Made by a program: the position numbers and the translations under genes. Below, piece after piece: positions 24,011 through 35,743 of a DNA stretch of 64,000 nucleotides. Origin of the DNA: Trichoplax sp. H2 (taxonomy: Eukaryota; Placozoa; Uniplacotomia; Trichoplacea); assembly GCA_003344405.1 (NCBI GenBank), contig NOWV01000001.1, positions 1,488,001 to 1,552,000 of the forward strand, given 5' to 3'. Each line of letters opens with the position of its first letter. The first letter of the stretch is position 1. The notes under the pieces were generated by a model. The model was not told the origin of the DNA. It worked only from the letters and a program-made list of their open reading frames with translations, and searched no databases.

Positions 24011-24260
24011 TCTCTATCAAACAACTACTCTACGATCTGTAAGCTAACTGTACACCTTCTACTGATAGCAGTGTAGCCGATAATATAATTAAGAGCTAGT
24101 TACAGTATTAAGATTAAGCTATAGCCATGCCCGTTAAGGTAATTTTAAGTATCTCTATCAAACAACTACGCTACGATTTGTAAGCTAACTGTGCACTTTC
24201 TACTGATAGGACTGTAGCCGATAATCAAGAGCTAGTTACAGTACAGTATAACGATTAAGC
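24011..24260 (+). repeat. Tandem duplication, about 141-bp period
   Basis: Two units start at 24011 and 24152 with TCTCTATCAAACAACTAC and share GTAAGCTAACTGT and GTAGCCGATAAT, with small indels between them. No coding content. Confidence 0.8.
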
Positions 24261-24777
24261 TAATTGGTATTTCCTGCTTGTATGATTAAAAACTCAATGT
24301 ACGAGTATATTCATTGTACAGCACTGTATATTGCTAAATTTAAAAGAAGAAAATAGACTATACCGGTGAAACAGATAACTGGATAAAAAATGCCATAGAG
24401 GAGAGAAAGGCACTGGCATGACAGCTTTGCAAACAGCGAGTACGAAATTGCTTTAACGCGTGTTGATCCATAAATTCTAGATTCTATTGCTTGATTGAGG
24501 TTGAATTGGCAATACTTAAATTACGGCTATGATGAACGACTCTTACATGTACTGTACTTTTAGTGATCGGATCAGCTCCTAGATTGATGTCTACAATAAT
24601 ATAATTGCTTGTCCGATATACACTTTTATCAGCTCTCTGTCTTCTTTTAGTTGTATAAACTACTTACAATATGAATGCATCATCCCAATGCTGATCTGCA
24701 AATTCCTGCAAGTCGAAATACATAGGCAATAGTTTGGTTCTTATAGTACTATTCTTCAGGCATGCTTCCATGACATT

Positions 24778-24859
24778 AAGAAACGTTTGCTCATTGGCCG
24801 GATCCCCCCCACTCAAACAAAAGAAACTAGGCGATTAGGCCAATGAGCAAACGCTTCTT
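24778..24859. repeat. Long imperfect hairpin, 22-bp arms
   Basis: The left arm 24778-24799 and right arm 24838-24859 are inverted complements at 21 of 22 positions, separated by a 38-base loop. The arms carry TTGCTCATTGGCC and GGCCAATGAGCAA. It may be a fold-back element or the terminal repeats of a tiny MITE; no flanking target duplication was seen. A hairpin RNA is possible but unsupported. Confidence 0.7.
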
Positions 24860-26224
24860 GTTGACTTTGTAACTTCAGTATGTCCTCCTATTTTTATTTT
24901 TGAGATTGGTATCTTTAACAAATAAATAATAATATTAATATTAAATATACAGTACTGTATATTCGTATTTATTAGACAGTGAAGACACTTGGACTTTGAC
25001 CCTTTTCGACTAGAGCGGTGTACAAGGGAAACAGTACTGTTACGACAGTCTAGTACTGTATATTGAAAGAGAAGGACAGCAAACGATCGTTCATAATTTG
25101 CAATAAATTATGCTAACCATACAACTAAGGTTCAGTAACTAAAACCTTGGGTAAACAATAACAGTTTGAGCCGCAGTATCCAAGTCAGAAGTGAATTCAA
25201 GTCGAGGATCATTATTATTCTGACCCGAAGCATGTGAGCCACACTGATCTTAATGAACAATAATATTTTTGAAAGGGAGGGCATTGCACAGTTGTGGCTT
25301 GTAGGCTGTTTTTGAATCAAGAACGAAGAATGCTAAAAATGTGCAACTGACTACTGTATTTTATTTTGCTAGTCATTTCAACTGAAATTAGTTTTGTCTT
25401 TAGATTCAGTTTTGCAGAATTCACACATGGAACTTTTTCCTCTACAGTACCGCTATCAACTTGGAATGCTTACAGTACTGTATATTTTTACGTGTATATG
25501 CAAAACGTTATAGCTTATTCAAGTGCCTAGCTATGTGCTTTAAATCTAGCAGCGAGCTAAGCAGTAAGTACTTCGTTTGACTAAGGTGAATGAAAATACG
25601 GTTGGACACTACTAAGCAATATTCATTTTTAAAATGAATGCATGCATAGCACCTTTTAGCACTTTATTGCTGTAATCCGACTAGTGGCTAAATGAATGAA
25701 TAACTCGCATTTCGTACGCTTTAAAATTAGCAATATTCGCTCATGACTTGAACGTCAAAAGTGAAATTATGATTACCACATGTGAGCAGAATCAAACCAT
25801 TTTCTGTTGTAACTTAGTGTCTTCAGTACAAGAACTACAGTACTGTACAGTAGACTCCAGGGATATTTCACCTTAATTTTACAGTACTGTAAAATTACTG
25901 TAAGAAATTTTCATTTAGTACTGTAGCAATTTTGGATTATTGACAGATTTTACGTGAAATTAGGACAAATCTATCCAAATAAAAGCCAGATTTACATCCC
26001 TGAGTTATTGGCCTACGTCTACATACAAGATTGATCTACTTTAGGTTTGGTTTAGCCTACACAGTTTATTTTCCTTAGTGCCACCAAAGTTAATCCAGTT
26101 GTAATTTACAGTGTACAGTAAGTAGTACTGTACCTGCATCACCTGTATCATACTGTACAAATACTTACAGAGTTACAGTAGAAGTCCCAGCCTGCTAGTA
26201 TCAGCCTTCAACGTCCCAGTTGCC

Positions 26225-27885
26225 ATGGAAACTGGAAATAAAGAGTTGATACTCATAAATAACCAGCGAAGGAAGATGGCTGCCCAGGTAAAAGCTTCTC
26301 CGTTACAATTTCTTTTAAAATGGTGTTGGTCGTCGTATTGCTATTCTATAGACTATATTTCTATCTGTTTCATACATGCCAATTGTCGAGAATGAGTTAC
26401 TGTTATGAATTAACAGATTATGACATGCATTAAAGTACACCGAGCAAATGTTTGAACTCCAAATTTAAACCTATTGAAATAATGTTCAATATTATAGCCA
26501 GCTTCATGCTTCCATTAATGTATAAATATTAATGTATAAAGAACTTCGAGTACACTACATGCGCGTATTTCATAGATTAACACTTCAGTCTAAGGAATGA
26601 GCCTAGTTCTGTAGTATTGTAGTATACAGTATAATAAGTACTTTACTTAACATAGTCTAAGCTAACGTATAGTTGATGGATAAATCGGAGAAAAGCCACT
26701 ACGAAAACTCTCCCATAATCTAGATTTACATTTCTTTTAGGCGTCCAATGTTAAATTACCATCACTAAATAGGCAAAGAAAGTATAATGATGATAGCGAT
26801 GATGAAGCAGTACCTGTAACACGTTTTCGTCCAAAGAATCGTAAAAAGATCAAGCCTTCACAATGGAAGAAATTAACCGATTTGGAAAAAAGTCGTTATA
26901 TGGCAGTAAGTGCTACTATCTTAAAGTTAACATATCTGTTTTATTCTGTCGAATTATAGGAATCTAAGTTCAGAGTGTTAAACGTATTGATCTTGTGACC
27001 AGTAAAAATTGTGATACTTATTTAATATATGTATGTATGCGATCGATACATCAGTTTCATTTATTTTTAAATTGCTTTGCTCTTCCTAAGTATGAACCCC
27101 CAACCAAAGAGGCCTTAAAAAGTCAAAAAGAGTCTATTAAACGAATTAGAGATGCTAAAGCAAAGTTAACTGCGTAAGAGAGAAAATTGAGATGTACCAT
27201 CATCAATTATAAGTATAACTTGGAGTTGCACTCACTGTATCGAATTACTACTTTGTTAGCATCCGTCAGTTTGAACAATCGCAATTTGACGAAGAAAAAG
27301 AAAAGCATAGCCAACTCATAGGACAATTAAAGTAATTATCGTTGTAAATATACATACTCTTCTAGTACTATATCTGCAATTTCACGAAAATTTCAATATT
27401 GATATGTTTACGAATAACTACTTGTTTATTAAACAGAGCTGCAGAGGCTAGAAACAGACTAAGACTGATGAGAATTAGATATGAAAATAACCGGGTATTA
27501 ACCATGATCATAGTGTTATTGTGATGATCTATGTATAATACTTATAAATCTGCCTTTATTCTCATTGTCATTATTAGGAAGCTGAAATGAATCATCTTAT
27601 TGCATGTCAACCGACGTCATTGCGGGCAATTCGATTACAAACTTTAGTTCCACCTCGACCAAAACCTACTCAATTTGATGATTTACTTGATAAACTGGAG
27701 GTAAAAGTTTTGGAATTACATTTAAAGCAACAGTTAATCATTTGTAATGACATAATGCAGATTTGTAGAATGAACTTATTCTAACCTATTAATATCAACG
27801 TTTATAACAGAGAGTTCGAGTGGAAAATATCATTGAAGATGATCGAGAATTAACAATAACAAGAGAATTAACGAGAGCAATATAA
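26225..27885 (+). CDS. Uncharacterised charged coiled-coil protein, seven exons
   Basis: I do not recognise this family. Seven exons join in phase with GT/AG sites: 26225-26287, 26741-26905, 27091-27173, 27260-27331, 27437-27494, 27578-27700, 27811-27885, giving 212 residues. It starts METGNKELILINNQRRKMAA (a second in-frame ATG at 26276 is possible). A short acidic patch DDSDDEA and a basic stretch RPKNRKKIKPSQWKK follow, then a helical, coiled-coil-like middle rich in Lys, Glu, Gln and Arg (KSQKESIKRIRDAKAKL through QFDEEKEKHSQLIG, ARNRLRLMRIRYENN). The C-terminal part has a distinctive block HLIACQPTSLRAIRLQTLVP, PRPKPTQFDDLLDKLE, ENIIEDDRELT. There is no signal peptide or membrane segment. 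The exon structure and composition argue for a real gene, possibly a cytoskeletal or ciliary protein, which is a guess. Confidence 0.85.
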
Positions 27886-29413
27886 TATCGATAAATACAT
27901 TGTACTGCTTCCCTTTTTATGGATAGTAGTAACAATTGTTGTAAATATCTGACAGATATTTTGTCATTTTATATTACATCGGGTAATATCTATGTATAGT
28001 TATTATGAATGATAGCTACCGGTTCGTGTAATATAAGATACCTAATTTTACCATAATGTTTTTGTATACAAAGAATTTTTTTCATTGTATATTCCTAGAA
28101 TATATTTTAAATATAATTTTTAATGTACAGCTAAGTATAAACGATATGGAATTATCAATATTGTGCCGTAAGAAAATATGAAAAGTAATGAGTGTAACCC
28201 TGTTAAATATTTACAAACAGAATTATGATGTAAGATGTGCAAAGTGTACAGTAATGGTAACGCATAATTATATTGTAACTGAGGTTTTTTCAGCATTATG
28301 CAAAGCATATTGATTTTAGTGAGTAATTTTACTAGGTTTAGCTTTAGATGATGTAGAGTGGATATGTGAACCTTAATAAGAGTTGATATCATAGAGATTG
28401 CTATATAGTGCGGAGACCAGAGTGTAGTTTACCAACGTGAAGGTAGTTTTGTCGAACTAAAAATAGTAAGATTTATCTCGATAATTGCTGATATCATGAA
28501 ACCTTAATAAACTATTTATTTCGGATTTAATTAAACCGCGTGATTAATTTTCGAAAAGCAATTACGTCTATTGAAATTATCAGAAGTTGAACTCTTTAAC
28601 AAAAACTACCATAGACGACCCCTAAATTTTTTCATTACATTTTGCAATGACTTAAAATTGTTGTTGCAATACAGTACATTAATTGAATTTTACTAAAACA
28701 CGTTCCCGTCCTATCGCCTTGGAAGAAGTCTGATGCATGATTCTTTCATGAAGAAATTTAGTATGGATTGTAAATATCATTATGCTAGTAAAGTTTTCAA
28801 GTACAGTATATGGTGCAGTTTCATGGTATATATACATTTTGTTAAAAATATACTGTTCTGATAGGTACATTACAATTATTAATTATAGGAGGAAGTTTAA
28901 AAGTAATACTCTGTGCGTAAGCGGTATCTCAAGCTTTGGTTACAAATGTATGTACTGGCTAACAAACTGTATAAGAGATATTTATTAAAATGAATTTCTA
29001 ACTGTTCATAGGAAGTATTTCTAAACGTTATCTGCATACGTAGCTTATGACTTGTAAGTGAGGACATCAATAATCTAAATATCAAACTACAGTTAGCAAT
29101 TCTATGCGTCCTTTATTAGCTTTAATATGATAAAACGCATCTTAGAGTATTACAAATGATAGTCATATTTTCAGCTCTTTCACACTGTTTTAGGGTATTG
29201 CTTACAAACGTCTATGTATATTTTCTGTATATATCAACGCTAAGAATATTGAGCAACAATAGCGATTTTATGCCATAACAACTTTAAAATTGACAGATCC
29301 GTTACATATATTGATAGGCAATGCCACAGATAGGTGATCAAAGAACGTCACCAGTATGCAACAGGGTAAAATAGAAATATTTAAATTGTAATGAATTGTC
29401 ATTTCCCAATAAT
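27886..29413. other. Convergent intergenic region, no gene seen
   Basis: 3' flanks of the coiled-coil gene (plus) and V-ATPase H gene (minus). Open frames here are short and AT-driven. Poly(A) signals are plausible in such AT-rich DNA but cannot be singled out. Confidence 0.4.
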
Positions 29414-32400
29414 TTACTTCTTGGCAGTTACGCCTTGCTTTTCATTTTCATTAGGAACCTGCTTTCCAAGATACTCCCTACGAAAAGTTTATACAGTATC
29501 AAATGATCAAGTTATAACAAATCTGTAATTTACTGCATTGATGTAAGATGTAGTAAAATCAATCAACGAGCACAAATCTATCACAGACTAAATATATAAT
29601 CATAGCCTACCAGTGATGCACCATCAATTTCTGAACAGCCAAAAGTGCTTCGTATCGCACTTGTTGATCAGAATGTGTCATCAGTTGCATTACACGCTCT
29701 TTACCACCGAATTTTTCAATCACCCTGAGAACAACAACACTTTGGGTGTCACCGGCTAGGATATCATACAGTGTTCTGCTACAAGGTTTATAGTCATTAA
29801 ACAAGTAAATCATAATATAGAACATACCTTTTTCCAGCACCATAATGACGGACATATTCTCCAATGTCGTGAGCTGCGATTGCTAAAACTAGAGGATCTC
29901 GGCTATCTGATAGTAGTTGTAACAAGATCCTGTAGGTAATGACAAATTATTTGTAAAGATTAATTACTATTCGATTGTCGGAAAAAAATCTTGACTTTTA
30001 AATTTACTTACTTTAATATTTCGTAATTGTTTTCATTTAGCATAGAAGCATTCTCTCGCTAAGAATAAAGTATAAATTATGCAATGTTTAAAATAGGATT
30101 TCGCGTAAACCTATCCCATTTGTGACTAGACTATGCTTTTAACTAGTATATAAGTATATACCCAAAATCGCTCCGAACGATGTACTGGGCTCCATTCTAA
30201 ATGGCCAGACTTTACTTCTCCAGCATACTCGTCAAAGGTACTAATAGAGGAAATCAATGGTTAATACTGTCTTATCATCATCAGACATAACTACAACTAT
30301 ACTCTACATTTTCGAAATTACCTTAAGAAATTAAGATTCATTGACAGTTTTTCATGAATGAAGTCGATATCGTCCTGAAGAAGTAATCTAATATTATAAG
30401 CTGCTAACTCCGGCTAAAAATGAGTTCCATAATGTATGAATATAGTTAGTTTATCGTTTGCATCCTACCTTAATATCACTGTCAGCCCAATTCTTATTTT
30501 CGAGAACAATCAACATCTAAAATCAAAAAACACCAGGCATATCATCGCAGGTAATATTAACTTAAAAGACTATACAATATTATAGATTAGGCATGGCACT
30601 TATTATAGGTGATATAAAATAGCGCTTGCTTCGACAACGTAATGAGACGGCGCTCTATACTAGAATTCCTGACTCACCGATATAACTTTTGAGTGAATCA
30701 TTGCAAGAGCATTTCCTTGTACTTCAGAAGGAGAAGGCTTCTCTAATAAATTCTGTAGACATTTTAGAAGTAAAACTATTAAATTGCGAATATGCCCGCA
30801 TAACCTTCATCGATATACATATACTGTACGAGGTGTTTTTGTTTTAATTGTGAGATCAGGTTGCTTTAGCTTACTCGTAGAGTTGCCAAGACAATTCTGG
30901 TTACTTTTTCTTTAGAAGAATCACGCAAAATATCGGCAAGCACTGGAATTACGTTATGCCTATTAATTGCATTATTATTATAGAACATTAGTACAAATTG
31001 TCATTCCTTAACGGTAAGCAAATCAAACAACTTACTCATTCATTTTGGTAGCAATTAAGGGATTAAATGCTAACAACCACAAGCAATGAGTAATTTGATA
31101 TTGCAGCTGAAAGCTAACTTTTGTATTTAAAAGGTCAACAAGCCTAATAAAAGGAGATCATTTTCAGTTTACAAGGCTAAATGATAAGCTTTGTTTTGAC
31201 AGTATGAATTTACCCTTTAACTCCATGAGTTTTCACAAACGATAAACGATAGTCATCTACACGGAGTATAGTTTGCAGGACATTAACAACACTCTGCAAG
31301 TAATCATTTCCCTGAAGAGGAGCAATAATAGACTTGATTAGTCAGTTATGATTCCCTAGTTTTAACCGAGTTTATGGAGAAGGAGTTATAATGTGGATGA
31401 ATAGAGCATTACCAGTACAGTTAATTGATTATTTAACCAGGTTAGATAGAAGTTTAGGTCACTTCCTTGTAATCTAGCGCTGCTAAAAGAGGCTAACTTT
31501 GCCATAATTCGGCTAGACTGTAAATTGAGTAATTATATAAGAAAAAATCAAATTAGTCAGGTATCGGATTGATTTTAGATTTAACAGCACGAGCAAAGTT
31601 GTAACATTTGTGAAACTATTACCATATGCACTGTAAAAATATCTTGACGGTTAAGCAGATTTAGGAATGAAGACCATAATTGTGCGCTTTTATTTCTATA
31701 TAAATTAAGATTGTTGAAAATATTAGTAAGACTTTTACTAAAGAGGTTCAAATAATACTATTTTGCGTTCGAGCAGAAAGTGTAGGTAAGAGAATTCGCT
31801 TACACTTCAGTGTATTCGTGGAAGAGTTTAACACGTGATTTATCTTCCTATAATATTTTTAGTCAATAAAAAGTTCATTTAAATAATGATAGAAACAACA
31901 TTTAATACCCCTAAAAAAACTGTCGTATTTGTATTAACCTCAAACATGTCATCAATCAGTGTTAGTATATACTGAACAGTTTGATCCTTTGAGATTCGAC
32001 TAATCAGATTAATAAACGTTTTAGGGCACTGCCATAAAAATAATTGCAAAAGAAAGTAGTCGATTAGTTGAAATTTTGTTATTGCCGTCGCTATCACGGG
32101 TTCATATTATGATAAGAGAACAGCCATTCAGTGGCTTTGATAAGTATACCTCCAACTTTGAGTTTTGGATGAAAGCATCGCGTTCTTTGGGAGCCTCTTT
32201 CAGTTTATCAAATTCAACAATAAAATTATAATCCGATTCAGTAATCATTTGGCACCTGTAATCAAAAAAATATTAGCTCCGTGTTGAAATGCTAGAGTGC
32301 GATAAGATCAAATGAATTCGATGTTCTGTAATATCATTCAACATGTACTTACTGCAGATACGATTGCCAGTTAATAAAAACACCTCTAATTTCTGCAGCT

Positions 32401-32609
32401 TGCATCATTAGCTTATCCTGAGCTTGGACGGCTAATAAGATCCAAAAATATACAATAAATGGGAATGAAAGCTTATTACTGTATTTTCTTTTAAGTGATA
32501 ACGATACCAAGACTACTCATAGTTGATTACCTTGTTGATCAGCAGTCTCAGTTTCCATACCAACGGAACTGATGACCGTGTCCAACTGTTTATATTCCGC
32601 CGTAGACAT
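29414..32609 (-). CDS. ATP6V1H: V-type proton ATPase subunit H
   Basis: Subunit H of the V1 sector bridges V1 and V0, is needed for pump activity and inhibits ATP hydrolysis in free V1. Eighteen exons join in phase: 32609-32531, 32431-32353, 32255-32150, 32028-31939, 31847-31804, 31695-31623, 31517-31413, 31311-31214, 31143-31036, 30959-30875, 30752-30678, 30516-30469, 30413-30322, 30240-30162, 30058-30012, 29929-29828, 29724-29611, 29477-29414. They give 495 residues (human 483). Landmarks: [129 protein letters not shown] and [20 protein letters not shown]. Helical ARM/HEAT-like repeats fit the family. The ATG at 32609 is the conservative start; the frame stays open to an acceptor at 32677 and may connect to an exon at 34515-34413. 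Confidence 0.96.
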
Positions 32610-32677
32610 GTTGACAAATCCTGTTTGTTGATCTTTAACAACTTTTGATGATGGAAACCCACCCGAAATAGGTGTTA

Positions 32678-34412
32678 CTATAGGAATAAAATACGTTAGT
32701 GTATGGCAGCTCAAAGTTATTGTCGCTTAGGTAGGTAACTGATAGCATAATCCATTTCAAATGGGAAATCAATTGCCTTGCATTCACTTTAGAATTTACA
32801 TTATGCCCATTATAGACGGCTCTGTATCATGCTATGTAGAAGAAAAATGTTTTATACTTTGTATCCTGCTTCCTGCGATCATTTTTGATTCCATTAACTA
32901 TCTGTACTACGTCTTCAAAATTGCTGGCTTGATAACAATAAGTAATAGTAATTTATGCTATCTTCACAAAGTAACTAGTCAAGATAGTTGATATCTATGA
33001 ATTAGGATAAAGCCAAACTGCACGCCATGTTCCCTACGTTTTTATGACATTACCGGTAGATGCATGCTGAAATATACAAGAGGATTGGATAGTTTAAAGG
33101 TAGTTGTTCAAATTTCTACCTATTTCGAACTGAGAGTGAAAAGTGATCGTTTGTGATGATCTTGTAACGGCATTCTTGGTAGGATATTGCATGCGATTGT
33201 TTCAATGCTGTCCAATCCATTAAGACTGATATTACCATTACTTACAGTCCCATAACATTATCTATGCAGATTATACGACTGATAGCAATCATCTTAATTG
33301 ATACTACGCTGGACAAATTGAGCATTGATTAATTCTATTATATAGCACTACGTTTATAAATGAATTGTATTGGTAACATACTCTTACTTGTTGTCAATTG
33401 ATTTGTATCAATAATAAAAATGACATTGAATATTCGATAACCAATATTATCGATGAATCTTAAATAAGATGTGATTCCGGCAGACTACATGACTTATCGT
33501 TCCTGGACAAATTGAGTATCTAATGATTATACTATGTAGCATGATGTTGGATGGACATGAGTTGAATACTATAAAAATGATTCGACGATTAGGCCATATG
33601 CTCAATCTGTACGGCTAACTAACATCCATTTCAAAATGTGAAATTGTGGATGTATCAGTGTTACGACCAAGTGCAATGATTGAAATAGAAAGAGCTCGTT
33701 ACAATCATTACGATATCGTACGATTGTCTTAACCAAGCTAAAGCTTTGGTTAATACAATCGTTTGGACGTTGGATGATGCTATCGTCAAGTAATTTTTCA
33801 TCCAAGATGATGAAATTGATCAAGATATGGACCCATATGGCCCCCCTCTTGTCCAGAATGATTTGATCAAAGCAACGATCGATTCTTATTTGATGCAAAT
33901 AATGGATCACTCGTTGGTATCTTTCTCGAACTGGCTAAGAATGAATAGACAGATCGATAGGCTCTTGATCGATACGACATGAAGTTTTAAGCCATTCTAT
34001 CTTGATATCAATATTGAATAGGAATGATATTCAGGCAAGAAATGGAAGTGAAATTGTTGCAATCGATTTGTCTAGCAACCAACTTCTCCTACTATCACTG
34101 ACTCCCTTGTACGAGAGTAGTTGGACTGCGTCATCCAACTGCTCAATCCAGTTTGCTATGGTAGTACTCTATCATCGATGGATACTACACTATACGGTAT
34201 GACAACGACTGCTTTTGGTGACATGGTACTGTAGCGTAGGCAAGGGGCTTGGCAGGACAATAATACAACTATTATAGCATCATCGATCGGCCGTATTTTT
34301 CCCCTTGATGATGAAATGAAGGCAATATGATTGAAAAAATGCAATTGTAATCGCATTAAAGGTATCATTTTATGCAAGAATATGCTTCTATTGCTTACTC
34401 CAATATACTTAC
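32678..34412. other. Possible first intron or 5' flank of V-ATPase H
   Basis: No supported exon. Two diverged copies of a stretch containing CTGGACAAATTGAG occur near 33310 and 33503, so part of this is duplicated DNA. If the 34413-34515 exon belongs to V-ATPase H, this is its intron. Confidence 0.4.
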
Positions 34413-34515
34413 GGAATTGCTGTTGCTGCTGGTTGCCCACCGAAGCAAGAGAATTAATTCCAGCACCAGCTGCAGCACCGAATGTCACTGCAACGTCGAA
34501 TGCGATGAAATTCAT
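34413..34515 (-). CDS. Candidate upstream exon of the V-ATPase H gene
   Basis: A minus-strand ATG at 34515 opens a frame MNFIAFDVAVTFGAAAGAGI, continuing through an Ala/Gly-rich part to five glutamines and a donor GTAAGT at 34412. It ends in phase 1, which matches the acceptor at 32677. The join continues in frame (LTPISGGFPSSKVVKDQQTG) into MSTAEYK of V-ATPase H, adding 57 residues. Phase agreement alone happens by chance one time in three, and other H subunits lack such an extension, so this could be an unrelated exon. Confidence 0.35.
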
Positions 34516-34692
34516 GTGATAAAGTGAAGGAGAGAAATCACGTGATGGTCAGCTTCAGCCAGGGGGCTTCATCCAACTCAGTATTCACCCGCAGTACAGT
34601 ACAGTAGTTAGTCGTCTCCAGTTTACAGTATGCGTACTGTACTGTAAGGTAGAAACCTTATGTTATAACAGTCAGAACAGTACTGTACTGTG

Positions 34693-35210
34693 CCGTATGG
34701 TGCAAGTACTGTACTGTACGGTCTAATCCTTAAAGGATGTCACCCTCATCTTGCTATCCTTGCCATTGGGGACTACTATGATGGTAGGATTGAGGTGACA
34801 CTTACTGTGCCATTTACAGCATTTATGTTAGGGTACAGTACTGTACACCGTACTGTACAGTACAGTATAAAACTACCGTATGGTGCAAGTGCTGTACTGT
34901 CCAGTCTAATCCTTAAATGACGTCACTGTCATCTTGCTATCCATGTCATTGGGACTACTACGACAGTAGGGTTGAGGTGACACTCATTGTACCATTTTAC
35001 AGCCTTTATGTTAGAACAGTCATACTGTACACTACTGTACTATACTCAGTGTACTGTACCGTATGGTGCAAGTGCTGTACTGTCCAGTCTAATCCTTAAA
35101 TCATGTCACTCTCATCCTGCTATCCTTATCATTGGGACTACTATGACAGCAGGGTTGGGGTGACACTCATTGTGCCATTTTACAGCATTTACTGTACTGT
35201 ACTATACAGT
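34693..35210 (+). repeat. Tandem repeat, 183-bp unit, about 2.8 copies
   Basis: Units start with CCGTATGGTGCAAGT at 34693, 34876 and 35059. Each holds GTACTGTAC-type palindromes, TCTAATCCTTAAA, a GATGTCACC or related motif, CATTGGGACTACTA, GAGGTGACACTCATTG and CAGCATTTA. Open frames across it are repeat artefacts. Confidence 0.92.
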
Positions 35211-35743
35211 GTACAGTACTGTACATTCAGAAAGCGAAGTACTGTAGACAATTGTACTCTACTCAGGCTACTAAAACAAACTCCGCGCTCGAAAAAATGG
35301 ATCCCTATTTCTTTTTCTTTTTTTTGCACTTCTGCTTACAAATTATACTGTACGACGTATCAGAATCGATAGTATAGAATTCATCAATTGAGTAGAAATA
35401 GAATTAGAACCATACTGTACAATAATCAAGCTAGCAGCTTATTGGGATGGGAATCGGTAACAGCGCAGTGTATCGTTTCAGACATACGCTGCAGCTGAGC
35501 TGACCAGCAATAGCGTCAGCTTCATCACTTTGAACATACGGTACTGAACGGCCTCGGCTAATGGCTGGTATTGGCCATCTCGTTCCACATAGCATAAAAT
35601 TTCCAAATGCAACTAAAATGTTCATTACATATTACTTGGAGAGAACGTCAATGTACTACGTTCATTGAAAGGAAGTTTTTAGTTCTCTTTGCGCATTTCA
35701 ACTCCTTTTAATAAATAGTAAAAGTTAGCTGAATCAAGCAATA

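Larger units (their letters stand above)
23889..26224. other. Region between the transporter and the coiled-coil gene
   Basis: The transporter's first exon should lie here on the minus strand, but I could not identify it. There is a two-copy repeat at 24011-24260, a long hairpin at 24778-24859 and a cluster of CAGTACTGTA decamers (24950, 25473, 25838, 25882). Two minus-strand stretches look weakly coding (24772-24665 and 25296-25135) but have no family match. Confidence 0.4.

Noticed and set aside
24665-24772. Minus-strand ATG frame (MEACLKNSTIRTKLLPMYFD) ending at GTAAGT
   Set aside because: Considered as the missing first exon of the transporter, but it is hydrophilic, lacks the expected first membrane helix, and does not join in a way that gives family-like sequence.
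25132-25320. Minus-strand coding-looking stretch (frame with GSHASGQNNNDPRLEFTS)
   Set aside because: A short frame with plausible composition and a GTTTTAG-type end, but no convincing acceptor and donor pair, no neighbouring exon in phase and no family match.
29607-29864. Reading the V-ATPase H C-terminus as ending at VHHW followed by a stop
   Set aside because: The TAG follows a GT donor at 29610-29609. Splicing to 29477 restores the conserved EYLGK end and a normal C-terminus, so the stop is intronic.
34331-34519. Plus-strand frame over the candidate V-ATPase exon
   Set aside because: Antisense shadow of the minus-strand frame at 34413-34515; no splice signals or homology of its own.
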